DNA of 64,000 bases from Hyunsoonleella aquatilis. GTDB taxonomy: Bacteria > Bacteroidota > Bacteroidia > Flavobacteriales > Flavobacteriaceae. Location of the stretch: positions 558,001-622,000 of the forward strand of contig NZ_JACNMF010000003.1 of assembly GCF_014270105.1 (NCBI RefSeq). Direction: 5' to 3'. Positions 46,146 to 55,825 of this stretch are shown in pieces. Numbering within the stretch: the first letter of the stretch is position 1; each line of letters opens with the position of its first letter. The notes under the pieces are model-generated. The model saw nothing but the letters and a program-made list of their open reading frames with translations, did not search any database and was not told the origin of the DNA. The translations under genes were made by a program, and so were the position numbers.

Positions 46146-47999
46146 ATGTGCGGCATATATGGAACAACTATTCGTTATAATGATGACCAAGTAAAGGCAA
46201 AATTAAAGCGAACCATTTTTAGGGGCCCCGATCAATCGGATTATTCTACATATGAAAAAGGCAACGCTTCGATTACCTTTGGCCATAATAGACTATCTAT
46301 CATCGATTTAGACCCCAGATCAAATCAACCCTTCAATTATAAGGATAAAGTCAAAATAGTTTTTAACGGAGAGATTTATAATTTCTTGGAGCTAAAAGAA
46401 GATTTGCGAAAAAAAGGCTATGAATTTAGAACAACTAGCGATACAGAGGTTATATGCGCTGCTTACTTAGCCTACGACAGAGGATGTTTAGAAAAGTTCA
46501 ATGGCATGTTCGCCTTTGTAATCCATGATTTAGATAAAAATATTTTTTTTGGGGCTAGAGACAGGTTGGGTCAAAAGCCATTTTATTATTACCATGATGG
46601 ATTAGATTTTGAGTTTTCCAGTCAAATATCTTCTATTCAATTATTCAATAATAAACTATCAATTTCTAAACGAGCAATTCAGAATTATTTATCATGGGAT
46701 TACGTGCATGAGCCTTTATCCATATTCAACGAAATCAAAAAGTTAAAGGCCGGTCATTTTTTTACTTATGACGTTTCTACTGGTTCCATAAAGCTCGAAC
46801 AATATTGGGATATTGATTTCAAGGGTGAAAAACAATTTAAGGGCAACTACTATGAAGCCCAAGAAAAGCTTGAAACATTATTAAGAGGAGCGGTTAAGAG
46901 AAGGCTCATCTCAGATGTTCCACTGGGTGTTTTTCTTTCAGGGGGGATTGACTCATCACTGATTGCAGCCCTGGCTACCCAAAGTTCTTCCGAAAAAGTA
47001 AAGACTTTCTCGGTAAAGTTTAACGAAAAAGGATTTGATGAGAGTGTTTATGCCCAAAAAGTAGCTGATCATTTAGGCACAGATCATCATGTAATTGAAT
47101 GTCAATATGAAGAAGGTCTAAACTTAATTGAAAATTTTAATTATTACTACGATGAGCCTTTTGCTGACCCTTCGGCAGTACCTTCAATGCTTTTAGCAAA
47201 ACATACTAAGCAACACGTTACCGTGGCTTTATCTGGTGACGCTGGAGACGAGAACTTTATAGGCTACCATCGCTATAACTGGGCAAAATATATGTCCATG
47301 ATATATGGTTTACCTAAACCGATTAGATATACTGGCGCATATCTCTTAAGAAAATTCCCTTACTACAAAGCAAAGATCGTGGGAGGCGTTATCAATAATT
47401 CAGACCTCAATAATGCTTATTTATCAATTATGTTCGGCGGAAAACCTTCATATTTGGATGATACTTATGACAGGGATATCAAGCCCGACGAATTAAAGTA
47501 TCTATTCCACGATTCCAAGAATATTTTTGAACGTATATCAGATTTTGATTTAAAAACATACTTAAACTCTGATATCAATACCAAGGTTGATAGAGCATCA
47601 ATGGCCTATTCCCTTGAATCTAGGTCCCCTTTCATGGATTACACAGTAGTAGAGTTTGGAAGATCCATACCTACGGATTATAAATTTAAAAAAGGAAATC
47701 AAAAAAGAATTTTAAAAGACATTCTTTACAAATATCTTCCTGAGGATATTTTCAATAGACCTAAGGCCGGCTTCACAATGCCTTTCAAAGAATGGTTTAG
47801 AAATGAGTTAAAAGATTTTGTATATCAAAAATTGAACAAAGATAGTATTAGCGTTATCCCTGGCATAGACCCTGTAAAAGTCGCTGAAATTACTGATCAG
47901 CACATGAATGGGTCATGGAACAATTATCATGCGCTATGGAAGCTCATAGTGCTTCAGCAATGGCTTGAAACTAATCAAAAAGGATTCTCCATTAAATAA
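46146..47999 (+). CDS. AsnB-like glutamine amidotransferase, second copy
   Basis: 617 residues, class B asparagine-synthase family. Cys2 (MCGIYGTT), HNRLSIIDLDPRSNQP, FNGEIYN and SDTEVI form a complete glutaminase site; the synthase domain has SGGIDSSLIAAL near 264 and DEPFADPSAVPS. The usual GDGGDE reads GDAGDE. It shares the DLDPRSNQP string and the HMNG C-terminal pattern with the first copy, so those two are paralogues. Probable role: amide transfer to a uronic acid of the repeat unit. Confidence 0.88.
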   Translation: MCGIYGTTIRYNDDQVKAKLKRTIFRGPDQSDYSTYEKGNASITFGHNRLSIIDLDPRSNQPFNYKDKVKIVFNGEIYNFLELKEDLRKKGYEFRTTSDTEVICAAYLAYDRGCLEKFNGMFAFVIHDLDKNIFFGARDRLGQKPFYYYHDGLDFEFSSQISSIQLFNNKLSISKRAIQNYLSWDYVHEPLSIFNEIKKLKAGHFFTYDVSTGSIKLEQYWDIDFKGEKQFKGNYYEAQEKLETLLRGAVKRRLISDVPLGVFLSGGIDSSLIAALATQSSSEKVKTFSVKFNEKGFDESVYAQKVADHLGTDHHVIECQYEEGLNLIENFNYYYDEPFADPSAVPSMLLAKHTKQHVTVALSGDAGDENFIGYHRYNWAKYMSMIYGLPKPIRYTGAYLLRKFPYYKAKIVGGVINNSDLNNAYLSIMFGGKPSYLDDTYDRDIKPDELKYLFHDSKNIFERISDFDLKTYLNSDINTKVDRASMAYSLESRSPFMDYTVVEFGRSIPTDYKFKKGNQKRILKDILYKYLPEDIFNRPKAGFTMPFKEWFRNELKDFVYQKLNKDSISVIPGIDPVKVAEITDQHMNGSWNNYHALWKLIVLQQWLETNQKGFSIK

Positions 48000-48012
48000 C
48001 GCGCGTTTTGTA

Positions 48013-49155
48013 ATGAAAAAGCCCAATCTCAGTATAATAACCATTAGTTTAACCAGTGGAGGTGCCGAAAAAGTTGTTAGCCTCTTGCTTAAAGAACTAA
48101 TTAAAGATTATACAGTACATTTGGTATTGTTTCATAATCATATCCATTTTGATATCCCTCGGGAGGTAAATGTAGAAATTTTGGGCGATGACAATCCCAA
48201 CAAACCTCTTTATCTTAAAATCGTGGATTTTTTTAAATTTATAGTCCGCTATAGCAGGCTCATTAAAAAATATAACATCCTTTACTCTATTTCATTTTTA
48301 GCCTTTCCTAATTTAATTAATGGCATTATAGCGTCTGTCAATAAAATACCTAAAACAATTATTAGCGAAAGAGGTTTCCCAACAGATAATACTACCAGCA
48401 AGGCATCATTTTATATTTCAAAAATATTCTATCCAATTCTTTATAATAAATGCGATAAACTTTTTTCAAATTCTTATTTCATAAATGCTGATCTAAAGAA
48501 TAATTTTGGAGTTAAAATTCCAATGCAAGTTATATACAATCCAATTGAAGTTCCTAAAAGCATAGTTGATCCTTTGGCTCTAAATAAGGAGATAAATTCT
48601 CTTAAATTAATCACTGCTGGGACACTAAATACCAGAAAAAATCAGATTATGATTATTAGGGCAATTGAAAAATCAAAGCTAAGCTATCAACTGAATATAC
48701 TTGGCGGAGGGCCTTTAAAAAGTTTTCTTTACAATGAGGTTTCTAGAAGAAACCTTAATGAACAAGTTCAATTCAGCGGTATGGTCAAAAATGTAAATGA
48801 ACACCTAGCCAAAAGCCATATTTTCGTATTATCATCATTTACAGAAGGCTTCCCAAACGCATTATTGGAGGCTATGTCAGTTGGTTTGCCATGCATATCG
48901 ACCAATTGTCTTTCGGGACCTTTGGAACTCCTGCATGACAATAAGACAATTGAGATCAATAATGGTGAATTTTTTAAAGGAGATTATGGAATTTTAATTA
49001 ACAATGATGACCATGTGGCACTTCAAAATGCCCTTGACTATTTTCACAATAACCCAAAGGAAAGATCGAAATATAGTGAACTTGGCGTCCAACGGTCAAA
49101 AAAATATCTTTTAAACAGCGTTTACAAAGAATTAAATCATTTCATTAGGAACTAG
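48013..49155 (+). CDS. glycosyltransferase family 4, copy B
   Basis: 380 residues from ATG 48013 (MKKPNLSIITISLTSGGAEKV); an in-frame start at 47965 lies inside the preceding gene. GT-B fold with AGTLNTRKNQIMIIRAI and the donor-binding EGFPNALLEAMSVGLPCI. One of three GT4 enzymes in this operon. AT-rich, 13 bases after the second AsnB-like gene and 13 before the third. Confidence 0.9.
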   Translation: MKKPNLSIITISLTSGGAEKVVSLLLKELIKDYTVHLVLFHNHIHFDIPREVNVEILGDDNPNKPLYLKIVDFFKFIVRYSRLIKKYNILYSISFLAFPNLINGIIASVNKIPKTIISERGFPTDNTTSKASFYISKIFYPILYNKCDKLFSNSYFINADLKNNFGVKIPMQVIYNPIEVPKSIVDPLALNKEINSLKLITAGTLNTRKNQIMIIRAIEKSKLSYQLNILGGGPLKSFLYNEVSRRNLNEQVQFSGMVKNVNEHLAKSHIFVLSSFTEGFPNALLEAMSVGLPCISTNCLSGPLELLHDNKTIEINNGEFFKGDYGILINNDDHVALQNALDYFHNNPKERSKYSELGVQRSKKYLLNSVYKELNHFIRN

Positions 49156-49168
49156 TAAACCCCAAAGT

Positions 49169-51067
49169 ATGTGCGGAATCAACGGAATAATAGAAAAACA
49201 GAGCAGCAAGAAAAAGATATCCTCGGCCCTAACAAAAATGAATAATTTAATTATTCATCGTGGACCAGATGAGGATGGTTTTGTTGCTGCCCAAGAGGAA
49301 AATTACACCCTAGGTATGGCAATGAGACGATTATCTATTATCGACCTTACCTCAGGAAAACAGCCCATTTATTCTGATGATAAAAAGATCGTTATAGTTT
49401 TTAATGGTGAAATATATAACTACAGAATCTTAAGATCCAAATTAGAAAAGGAAAAGAACACCAAATTTCACACCACAAGTGATACCGAAGTGATTTTAAA
49501 ACTTTATGAGGCTTACGGTGTGGAATCCTTCAAATGGCTTGACGGGATGTTTGGTTTTAGCATTCATGACAAAAACAAGGAAAAGCTATACATAGCGCGT
49601 GATTTCTTTGGGGAAAAACCTTTGTATTATACACAGAACGATTCTCAATTTATTTGGGCTTCAGAATTAAAATCCATTGTGGATGTTATTAATGTAAAGC
49701 CCGAACTTTCTAAAAAAGGGGTAAATCTATTTTTAAGACTTACCTACGTACCTGCCCCATATACCATTTATAAAAATGTGTTTAAGCTGGAAGCCAACCA
49801 TTATATTGAATATGATTTGAACACCCATACCTTTGAAACCTATGAGATATGTGAAGAGACGCCTCCCAAAGAACAAGAGATTGACTTTGAAAAAGCTAAG
49901 GCTGATGTAAAGGAACTAGTTTATGAGAGCGTGGACAGTAGGTCAATTGCCGATGTACCATTAGGCACTTTTTTATCAGGCGGTGTAGATTCATCTATTG
50001 TATCGTTGTGCCTGTCTCAAGCCACAAGTAAAAAAATCGACACCTTTTCCATTGGGTTTAAAAAATCGAGTGATGAATCGGAAAAAGCCGAAACCGTTGC
50101 AAAACTGATTAATAGTAATCATCATTTATTTAAAATTGGTGAAGAGGATTTAGAGGACAATATTCATGAAATATTGATGAATTTTGATGAACCCTTTTCA
50201 GACACCGCCGCCCTGCCCACCTATTTTGTGTCCAAAAAAACTAAGGATCATGTAAAAGTAGCGCTTACCGGCGATGGTGGTGATGAAGTTTTTGGTGGTT
50301 ATAACAAGTACTATGTTGGAAAGATGAACAGTCGGTATACCAGCGTTGTTCCTAAACCTATTCATAATGTCATTTTGAATTCATCAAAAGTATTATTGGC
50401 CACAAAGAGCGATAACAGGGGCAGACGCTTCAAAATCAAAAAAATGCTCAAGGCGGTAGACTATGGCGGTAATAGTTATTGGGACATTATTTCATTGGCC
50501 AATACCGAAAGGGAACTCGAGGAAATTCTTTTACCAGAAGTTTATGAACATGGACTTTTTGACGATTATAAGGAAAAATTGGAATCGCCATTGGTGGAAT
50601 CTTTAACGGATTTTAGGCATGTTGACAAAATTCTGAGTTTGGAAGGTGGTATGCTCGCCAAAGTAGATAGAACCAGCATGCAAAACTCATTGGAATGCAG
50701 GGCCCCTTTTCTAAATAAGAAAATATGGGACTACACCAATACCCTTCCCGAAAGTTACTTAATGAAAGGGTGGAACAAAAAGCATATCCTAAAGGAAGCC
50801 TTCAAAGACCAATTTCCTGAGGATTTTCTGGAGTTAAGTAAAAGTGGGTTTGGTTCTCCCGTGGGGGACTGGCTAAAATCGAGTTTAAAGAAAGAGCTGG
50901 AATCCTATATTGAAAAAGATTTTCTTTTGAAACAAGGCATCTTTAACCCTGATAAGATTATTCCTCTTGTAAAAAACCACCTTAGCAGTAAAAGGGACAA
51001 CACCTTTAGGGTTTGGGCGTACTTCTGTTTTCAAAAATGGTATAATTATATTTATCTAAATAATTAA
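49169..51067 (+). CDS. AsnB-like glutamine amidotransferase, third copy
   Basis: 632 residues, closer to ordinary AsnB than the other two copies. Cys2 (MCGINGII), IIHRGPDEDG, MRRLSIIDL, FNGEIYNY and SDTEVIL are intact; the synthase domain has SGGVDSSIV near 269, DEPFSDTAALPT and TGDGGDEVFGGY. It could be a housekeeping asparagine synthetase captured by the locus or a sugar amidotransferase. Its position between two glycosyltransferase genes favours the latter. Confidence 0.88.
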   Translation: MCGINGIIEKQSSKKKISSALTKMNNLIIHRGPDEDGFVAAQEENYTLGMAMRRLSIIDLTSGKQPIYSDDKKIVIVFNGEIYNYRILRSKLEKEKNTKFHTTSDTEVILKLYEAYGVESFKWLDGMFGFSIHDKNKEKLYIARDFFGEKPLYYTQNDSQFIWASELKSIVDVINVKPELSKKGVNLFLRLTYVPAPYTIYKNVFKLEANHYIEYDLNTHTFETYEICEETPPKEQEIDFEKAKADVKELVYESVDSRSIADVPLGTFLSGGVDSSIVSLCLSQATSKKIDTFSIGFKKSSDESEKAETVAKLINSNHHLFKIGEEDLEDNIHEILMNFDEPFSDTAALPTYFVSKKTKDHVKVALTGDGGDEVFGGYNKYYVGKMNSRYTSVVPKPIHNVILNSSKVLLATKSDNRGRRFKIKKMLKAVDYGGNSYWDIISLANTERELEEILLPEVYEHGLFDDYKEKLESPLVESLTDFRHVDKILSLEGGMLAKVDRTSMQNSLECRAPFLNKKIWDYTNTLPESYLMKGWNKKHILKEAFKDQFPEDFLELSKSGFGSPVGDWLKSSLKKELESYIEKDFLLKQGIFNPDKIIPLVKNHLSSKRDNTFRVWAYFCFQKWYNYIYLNN

Positions 51068-51077
51068 TGTTCTAGCT

Positions 51078-52220
51078 ATGGATAAAAAGCCCCGAATAAT
51101 GTTAATTGCCTCTCTTGCCTTTTCTTTAAACCAGTTTAGGGGAGATATGATTAAACATTTAATTAAAAATGGTTATGCCGTTTACGGCGCAGCACCAAAC
51201 ATGGACATTCCAAAAAACTTTGAGATGGTAAAATCGACCGGTGCAGTTCCTGTGGATATCGAACTTAGTAGAACCGGTTTAAATCCAATCAAAGATATTC
51301 AATCCATTATGTCTTTAAGAAAAAAGATAAAGAAACATGAAATAAACATTGTTTTTTCATATACCATTAAACCTGTTATTTACGGTTCTATTGCCGCACG
51401 TTCATTGAATATCGCCACTTTTTCATTAATTACCGGCTTAGGATACACGTTTAGTGGAACATCACTAAGATCAGATTTTCTACAATTTTTTTCCAGAACA
51501 TTGTACCGGATAGCATTGAAAAAAAACAAAGTTGTTATTTTTCAGAACCGAGACGATCATCAATTATTTCTTGATAAGAAAATATTAACCAAAAGCCAAA
51601 AATATGGAATCGTCAGCGGATCTGGGGTAAACTTGGATGAGTATAAGTTTAGAAGAAAGGCTTATACCAGCGGAAAAATAGTTTTTGTTTTTGTGGCTAG
51701 GCTTATTGAAGAAAAAGGAATTAAATTATTTATAGAGGCTGCCAGTACTCTCAAAACGCGTTACCCAGATGCCGAGTTTCATGTTTTCGGGGGTATTCCA
51801 ATAAATTCTGGATCTGCTATAGAGGAATCAATTCTAAATGAGGCCAAAGAAAATAATTCGATCATTCATCACGGCTCTGTTAGTAATCTTCAAGAGTTTT
51901 TGTACAAATCTGATGTTTTTGTTCTCCCTACTTATTATAGAGAAGGCATACCAAGGTCCAGCCTGGAGGCATTATCAGTTGGAATGCCAATTATTATTAC
52001 CAACACCCCTGGTTGTAAAGAAACCGTCAAAACGGGAGAGAATGGAATTTTAATAGAGCCTAGAAATCTGGGTGAACTCATTTCTGCTATGGAATTTTTC
52101 CTCAAATCACCTGAAATGATTGACAAAATGGGAGTAAAAAGTAGGCAGTATGCTGAAGAGCGATTTGATGTTAATATTATTAATAAGAATTTGCTGGATA
52201 TAATCAAAAACAACACTTAG
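51078..52220 (+). CDS. glycosyltransferase family 4, copy C
   Basis: 380 residues, GT-B fold of the type often paired with PglC-like enzymes (PglA-like). N-terminal IASLAFSLNQFRGDMIKHLI, donor site VARLIEEKGIKLFIEA and REGIPRSSLEALSVGMPII. Because it directly precedes the initiating transferase by 11 bases, it probably adds the second sugar. That order of action is an inference from synteny. Confidence 0.9.
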   Translation: MDKKPRIMLIASLAFSLNQFRGDMIKHLIKNGYAVYGAAPNMDIPKNFEMVKSTGAVPVDIELSRTGLNPIKDIQSIMSLRKKIKKHEINIVFSYTIKPVIYGSIAARSLNIATFSLITGLGYTFSGTSLRSDFLQFFSRTLYRIALKKNKVVIFQNRDDHQLFLDKKILTKSQKYGIVSGSGVNLDEYKFRRKAYTSGKIVFVFVARLIEEKGIKLFIEAASTLKTRYPDAEFHVFGGIPINSGSAIEESILNEAKENNSIIHHGSVSNLQEFLYKSDVFVLPTYYREGIPRSSLEALSVGMPIIITNTPGCKETVKTGENGILIEPRNLGELISAMEFFLKSPEMIDKMGVKSRQYAEERFDVNIINKNLLDIIKNNT

Positions 52221-52231
52221 AATTACTTCGT

Positions 52232-52852
52232 ATGTACAAAAGCGCAATCAAAAGAATTTTGGACATATTGTTATCCGCTTTCGGAATAATAATATTTTCT
52301 CCAGTTCTTATAGCCGTTATATTGATATTGATTGTTGTTAATAATGGTTCCCCGTTTTTCTTTCAGGAAAGACCCGGAAAAGATGGAAATCCATTTAGAA
52401 TAGTCAAATTCAAAACCATGCGGGACATTAAATCTACCAAATCAGATGACCTGCACAACATGGCCAGGGTAACCAAAGTAGGCGGCTTCCTGAGAAAATA
52501 CTCCATTGACGAAATCCCCCAATTGTTTAATGTTTTAAAGGGAGACATGAGTATTATCGGGCCAAGACCATTACTAACCCAATATGTGCCTCTTTATAAT
52601 GAAAGGCAACGTAAAAGGCTGGATGTAAAACCAGGGGTAACAGGATGGGCACAAGTTAATGGCAGAAATGCTATTAGCTGGGATCAAAAATTTGAATTGG
52701 ATGTATACTATGTTGAAAACCTTTCGTTTTCATTGGACGCTAAAATACTTGTCAAAACAGTCCAAAAAGTGGTGCAGAGAGAAGGCATTAATAGCGGTTC
52801 TGAAGGCGAAAAAGAGGTATTAATGCCAGAATGGAAAGGCAACAAAAATTAA
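52232..52852 (+). CDS. PglC-like initiating phosphoglycosyltransferase
   Basis: 206 residues. Monotopic enzyme transferring a phospho-sugar to undecaprenyl phosphate. It matches Campylobacter PglC along its length: the re-entrant helix (about 8-28), FRIVKFKTMR, YSIDEIPQLFNVLKGDMS, IIGPRPLL, GWAQVNGRNAISW and FELDVYYVENLS. With the PglF- and PglE-like genes it suggests a diacetamido-dideoxy sugar as the first residue. Last gene of the rightward run. Confidence 0.92.
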   Translation: MYKSAIKRILDILLSAFGIIIFSPVLIAVILILIVVNNGSPFFFQERPGKDGNPFRIVKFKTMRDIKSTKSDDLHNMARVTKVGGFLRKYSIDEIPQLFNVLKGDMSIIGPRPLLTQYVPLYNERQRKRLDVKPGVTGWAQVNGRNAISWDQKFELDVYYVENLSFSLDAKILVKTVQKVVQREGINSGSEGEKEVLMPEWKGNKN

Positions 52853-53063
52853 TAATTCGTCTTTACTACACGACATAATTTCCTACCTAAAAGCAAATAC
52901 GTCAACTTTAAAAGACTTAATATACACTTACATCCAATAGGGTTATTTTATTTGGACTAATTATATTATTGTTATAAATTAGTTAACGAGAAAAAGAAAA
53001 AAAATAGCTATTTCAAAGTCAAACATAGAGATAATTACGTCCAAACCTGAATGGAATCACTTC

Positions 53064-54053
53064 TTGGATTCGGTAGACGATTACGATGTATATCATACCT
53101 ATGATTATCATCAAATTGCCAAAGAATCTTCCGATTCGGCTGTTTTAATCAAATACGAGCAAGATGGCGTGCTCATTGGACTGCCATTGTTGATAAGAAA
53201 AATTAGTGGTTCGGCATACTTTGACGCCACTTCTGTTTATGGTTATTCTGGCCCTATTTCAAATAGAATCCCCCTTAATTTTAATCCAATCGATTTTCAA
53301 AAGCGATTGAGACGCTTTTTCATAGAAAATAACATCATTAGTGTATTTGTAAGGCTTCACCCCTTTTTGCCTTTTCAAAATATTATTCTTTATGGTTTTG
53401 GTGACCTATCGTATTTAGGTCGAGTTGTAAACATTAATCTCACTTTGAGTTTGGAGAAACAAAGGAGACATTACCAAAGGAGGCTAAAAACCTATGTGAA
53501 TAAGGCAAAAAGGCTTCTAAAACTTAAGTACGCCCAGACTGACGAGGACCACCAAATATTCAAGTCGTTATATTATCAAAATATGGACCGGTTAAATGCG
53601 AAAAGTATTTACTATTTTGATGACGAATATTTTAAAAATTTAAGATCGGCAAAAGATTTTAAAACAGAAATACTTCTGGCTGCTGAAGAAGCCTCGGGCG
53701 AGGTCATTGCTGGTGCAATGTTTATTAAAACAAAGTCGACCGTACAATACCATCTTTCGGGTTCTTCAAACGAGCATTTACACCTTAATGGCACCAAGTT
53801 CCTAATAGATCAAATGCGCATTAAAGCCCACCAAGAAGGCTATTTTAATTTTAATCTTGGTGGTGGTTTGGGAGCCGATGAAAATAATTCCCTTTTTAAG
53901 TTCAAATCTTCATTTTCGGACGAGTTCCATCCATTTTTTGTTTGGAAGCTTATTACGAGAAAAGGCGCCTACAAGAATATTTGTAAACGAAACAATATCA
54001 CAAATACTGATTCTGACTTTTTCCCTCTCTACAGACTTAAAGAGCACGTTTAA
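53064..54053 (+). CDS. FemAB/GNAT-like acyltransferase
   Basis: 329 residues from TTG 53064, resembling the FemAB / Acetyltransf_6 group, enzymes that attach amino acids or acyl groups to peptidoglycan or sugars. Motifs near the C-terminus: QYHLSGSSNEH, LIDQMRIKAHQEGYFNFNLGGGLGADENNSLFKFKSSF. The open frame continues upstream to a stop at 52980 and codons 53025-53063 read like family sequence (EIITSKPEWNHF), but no ATG, GTG or TTG is available there. So the N-terminus is uncertain. Confidence 0.78.
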   Translation: MDSVDDYDVYHTYDYHQIAKESSDSAVLIKYEQDGVLIGLPLLIRKISGSAYFDATSVYGYSGPISNRIPLNFNPIDFQKRLRRFFIENNIISVFVRLHPFLPFQNIILYGFGDLSYLGRVVNINLTLSLEKQRRHYQRRLKTYVNKAKRLLKLKYAQTDEDHQIFKSLYYQNMDRLNAKSIYYFDDEYFKNLRSAKDFKTEILLAAEEASGEVIAGAMFIKTKSTVQYHLSGSSNEHLHLNGTKFLIDQMRIKAHQEGYFNFNLGGGLGADENNSLFKFKSSFSDEFHPFFVWKLITRKGAYKNICKRNNITNTDSDFFPLYRLKEHV

Positions 54054-54084
54054 AAAAAAAAAAGAGGCCGTATTGGCCTCTTCT
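54050..54084. terminator. bidirectional terminator between FemAB-like and lrp genes
   Basis: Stem AAGAGGCC / GGCCTCTT (54062-54069 and 54075-54082), 5-base loop, with a run of A on the left that gives a T-tract for the minus-strand gene. Placed between convergent stop codons. Confidence 0.75.
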
Positions 54085-54105
54085 CTATATATTGCCGAAA
54101 GCAAA

Positions 54106-54585
54106 TTACATTTCATTAAAAATGGAATGCATTAAACGTTTTTTATCATTAATACTCTCTTCTAAAGAAATCATAGTTTCGGTGCGGTAAACACCTTCAA
54201 TTTCATCTAATTTAAAAATTACCTCCTTGGCGTGCTCGGTGTTTCTGCCCCTTATTTTACAAAAGATATTAAATTTTCCGGTGGTGATGTGCGCAACAGT
54301 CACAAAAGGGATTTCATTAATACGCTCCAACACAAACTGGGTTTGAGAGGTGTTGTTTAGGTAAACACCTACGTAAGCGATAAACGAATAACCAAGTTTT
54401 TTGTAATCTAGAGTCAACGAAGAACCCCTAATAATTCCTGATTCCTCCATTTTTTTTACACGAACGTGTACCGTTCCAGCAGAGATCAATAATTTCTTTG
54501 CAATGTCGGTAAATGGTATCCTAGTGTTGTCGATCAACATGTCAAGAATTTGATGGTCTATTTCGTCTAGTTTAATTTTCCCCAT
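54106..54585 (-). CDS. Lrp/AsnC-family transcriptional regulator
   Basis: 159 residues. N-terminal winged helix-turn-helix (about 1-60: LDEIDHQILDMLIDNTRIPFTDIAKKL) and C-terminal RAM ligand-binding domain (about 70-155). Such proteins sense amino acids and control amino-acid metabolism. Effector and targets unknown. A TAATTTTG box lies 25-32 bases before the ATG at 54610-54617. Sits between the FemAB-like gene and the M14 peptidase gene. Confidence 0.92.
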   Translation of the reverse strand: MGKIKLDEIDHQILDMLIDNTRIPFTDIAKKLLISAGTVHVRVKKMEESGIIRGSSLTLDYKKLGYSFIAYVGVYLNNTSQTQFVLERINEIPFVTVAHITTGKFNIFCKIRGRNTEHAKEVIFKLDEIEGVYRTETMISLEESINDKKRLMHSIFNEM

Positions 54586-54655
54586 AATGAAATTTTGTTA
54601 GATAAAAGGCAAAATTAATACATTCTCTTTAAAGATTACGCATTTTTAGTGCGTT

Positions 54656-55807
54656 TTATTTTGAAAAAAATGCGATTTCCTCATTATTCAATTTTACGCA
54701 AACGTTTTCGTTGCCTACTTTAAGCATTTCGTCATTTTCACCCAGTACTACTGCACCATTAGCATCAAGTTCTTTATGTCCGTGAAATCCAGATAAATTT
54801 TCGACCTTTTTCACAATTGGAACAAATTTCACTTCTGAAACCATCAATCGTTCCTCGAATTGGATGCCAATATCCGTAATTTCTTCATTTTCAAATGTTT
54901 TTGCATTTCGGATAATCACATCATAAAACAATTTTTCATTTTCAGGAATATCAAAATAAGCCTCATAATTGTCGCCTTTTAAATCATTAGTAGCAATGTG
55001 GTGCAAGGCTGTCATATAAGATAAATAAATCAATTCACGGGTTTTCTCCCGTGCATAATCATCGGGAAAATGGCCCGCTTCAAATAATATGGTCGGTATG
55101 TTTTCACTTTGAAACGTATCCCCCACACAGTTTAAGTTGAAAGCGTCATCGTACACACCAACATGATTGGGAATGATTTCCTGTAAGTTCCTGTTCATTT
55201 CAGCAATAATTTCCATGGCAATTTTCCTGTTGGGCGTTACTGAACAGGCCTCGTCCTGTGCAGGAGACAAAAAAGATACTATTGCAGACTTCTTAGCCTT
55301 CCCCGCACTAAATATGGTACGTTGCCCATGCAGATTAAAACAAAAATCAGGTTTGAACGTCTCAAAAACTTTTCTAAGAGCAACACTTTCAGGTTGAGAG
55401 CGCTGTTGCGCATCCCTGTTCAAGTCAATTTCATTGGCGTTAACCCTGGTATACGCCTTGGCTCCATCGGGGTTTAAAATTGGTATGATACAAAGCGTAC
55501 AGGATTCTAAAATGGTATCTGTCAACTTGTTTTCAGCCAAACAGGTGTTGAGAAAATCAAAAATCGCCTTTGTGGTAGTGGATTCGTTACCATGCATTTG
55601 AGACCACATGAGCACTCTCTTTGGTCCTTTTCCAATAGTAATAGCATAAATGGAATCATTTAAAACAGATTTACCAATTTCCCTAACTTCCGCCTTGCTC
55701 TTAACTTTTTTAAGAAGGGGTGCAATTTTTTCATTGGTAATATAACGGTGAAAAAGTGACTTTTCCTTATTCAAATTATAGATCGATTGTATGCCGATGT
55801 TATCCAT
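54656..55807 (-). CDS. M14-family zinc carboxypeptidase-like protein
   Basis: 383 residues of the M14/AstE-AspA group. Zinc ligands in QMHGNEST (His and Glu) and NLHGQRT, catalytic Glu in LFEAGHFPDD. Length and lack of a signal peptide suggest a cytoplasmic enzyme; substrate unknown, possibly peptidoglycan-derived peptides or acyl amino acids. Its promoter overlaps a threefold TGTAAACA repeat, pointing to dedicated regulation. Transcribed away from the XRE regulator gene. Confidence 0.87.
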   Translation of the reverse strand: MDNIGIQSIYNLNKEKSLFHRYITNEKIAPLLKKVKSKAEVREIGKSVLNDSIYAITIGKGPKRVLMWSQMHGNESTTTKAIFDFLNTCLAENKLTDTILESCTLCIIPILNPDGAKAYTRVNANEIDLNRDAQQRSQPESVALRKVFETFKPDFCFNLHGQRTIFSAGKAKKSAIVSFLSPAQDEACSVTPNRKIAMEIIAEMNRNLQEIIPNHVGVYDDAFNLNCVGDTFQSENIPTILFEAGHFPDDYAREKTRELIYLSYMTALHHIATNDLKGDNYEAYFDIPENEKLFYDVIIRNAKTFENEEITDIGIQFEERLMVSEVKFVPIVKKVENLSGFHGHKELDANGAVVLGENDEMLKVGNENVCVKLNNEEIAFFSK

Positions 55808-55825
55808 GAATTTTCTTTAGGACAC

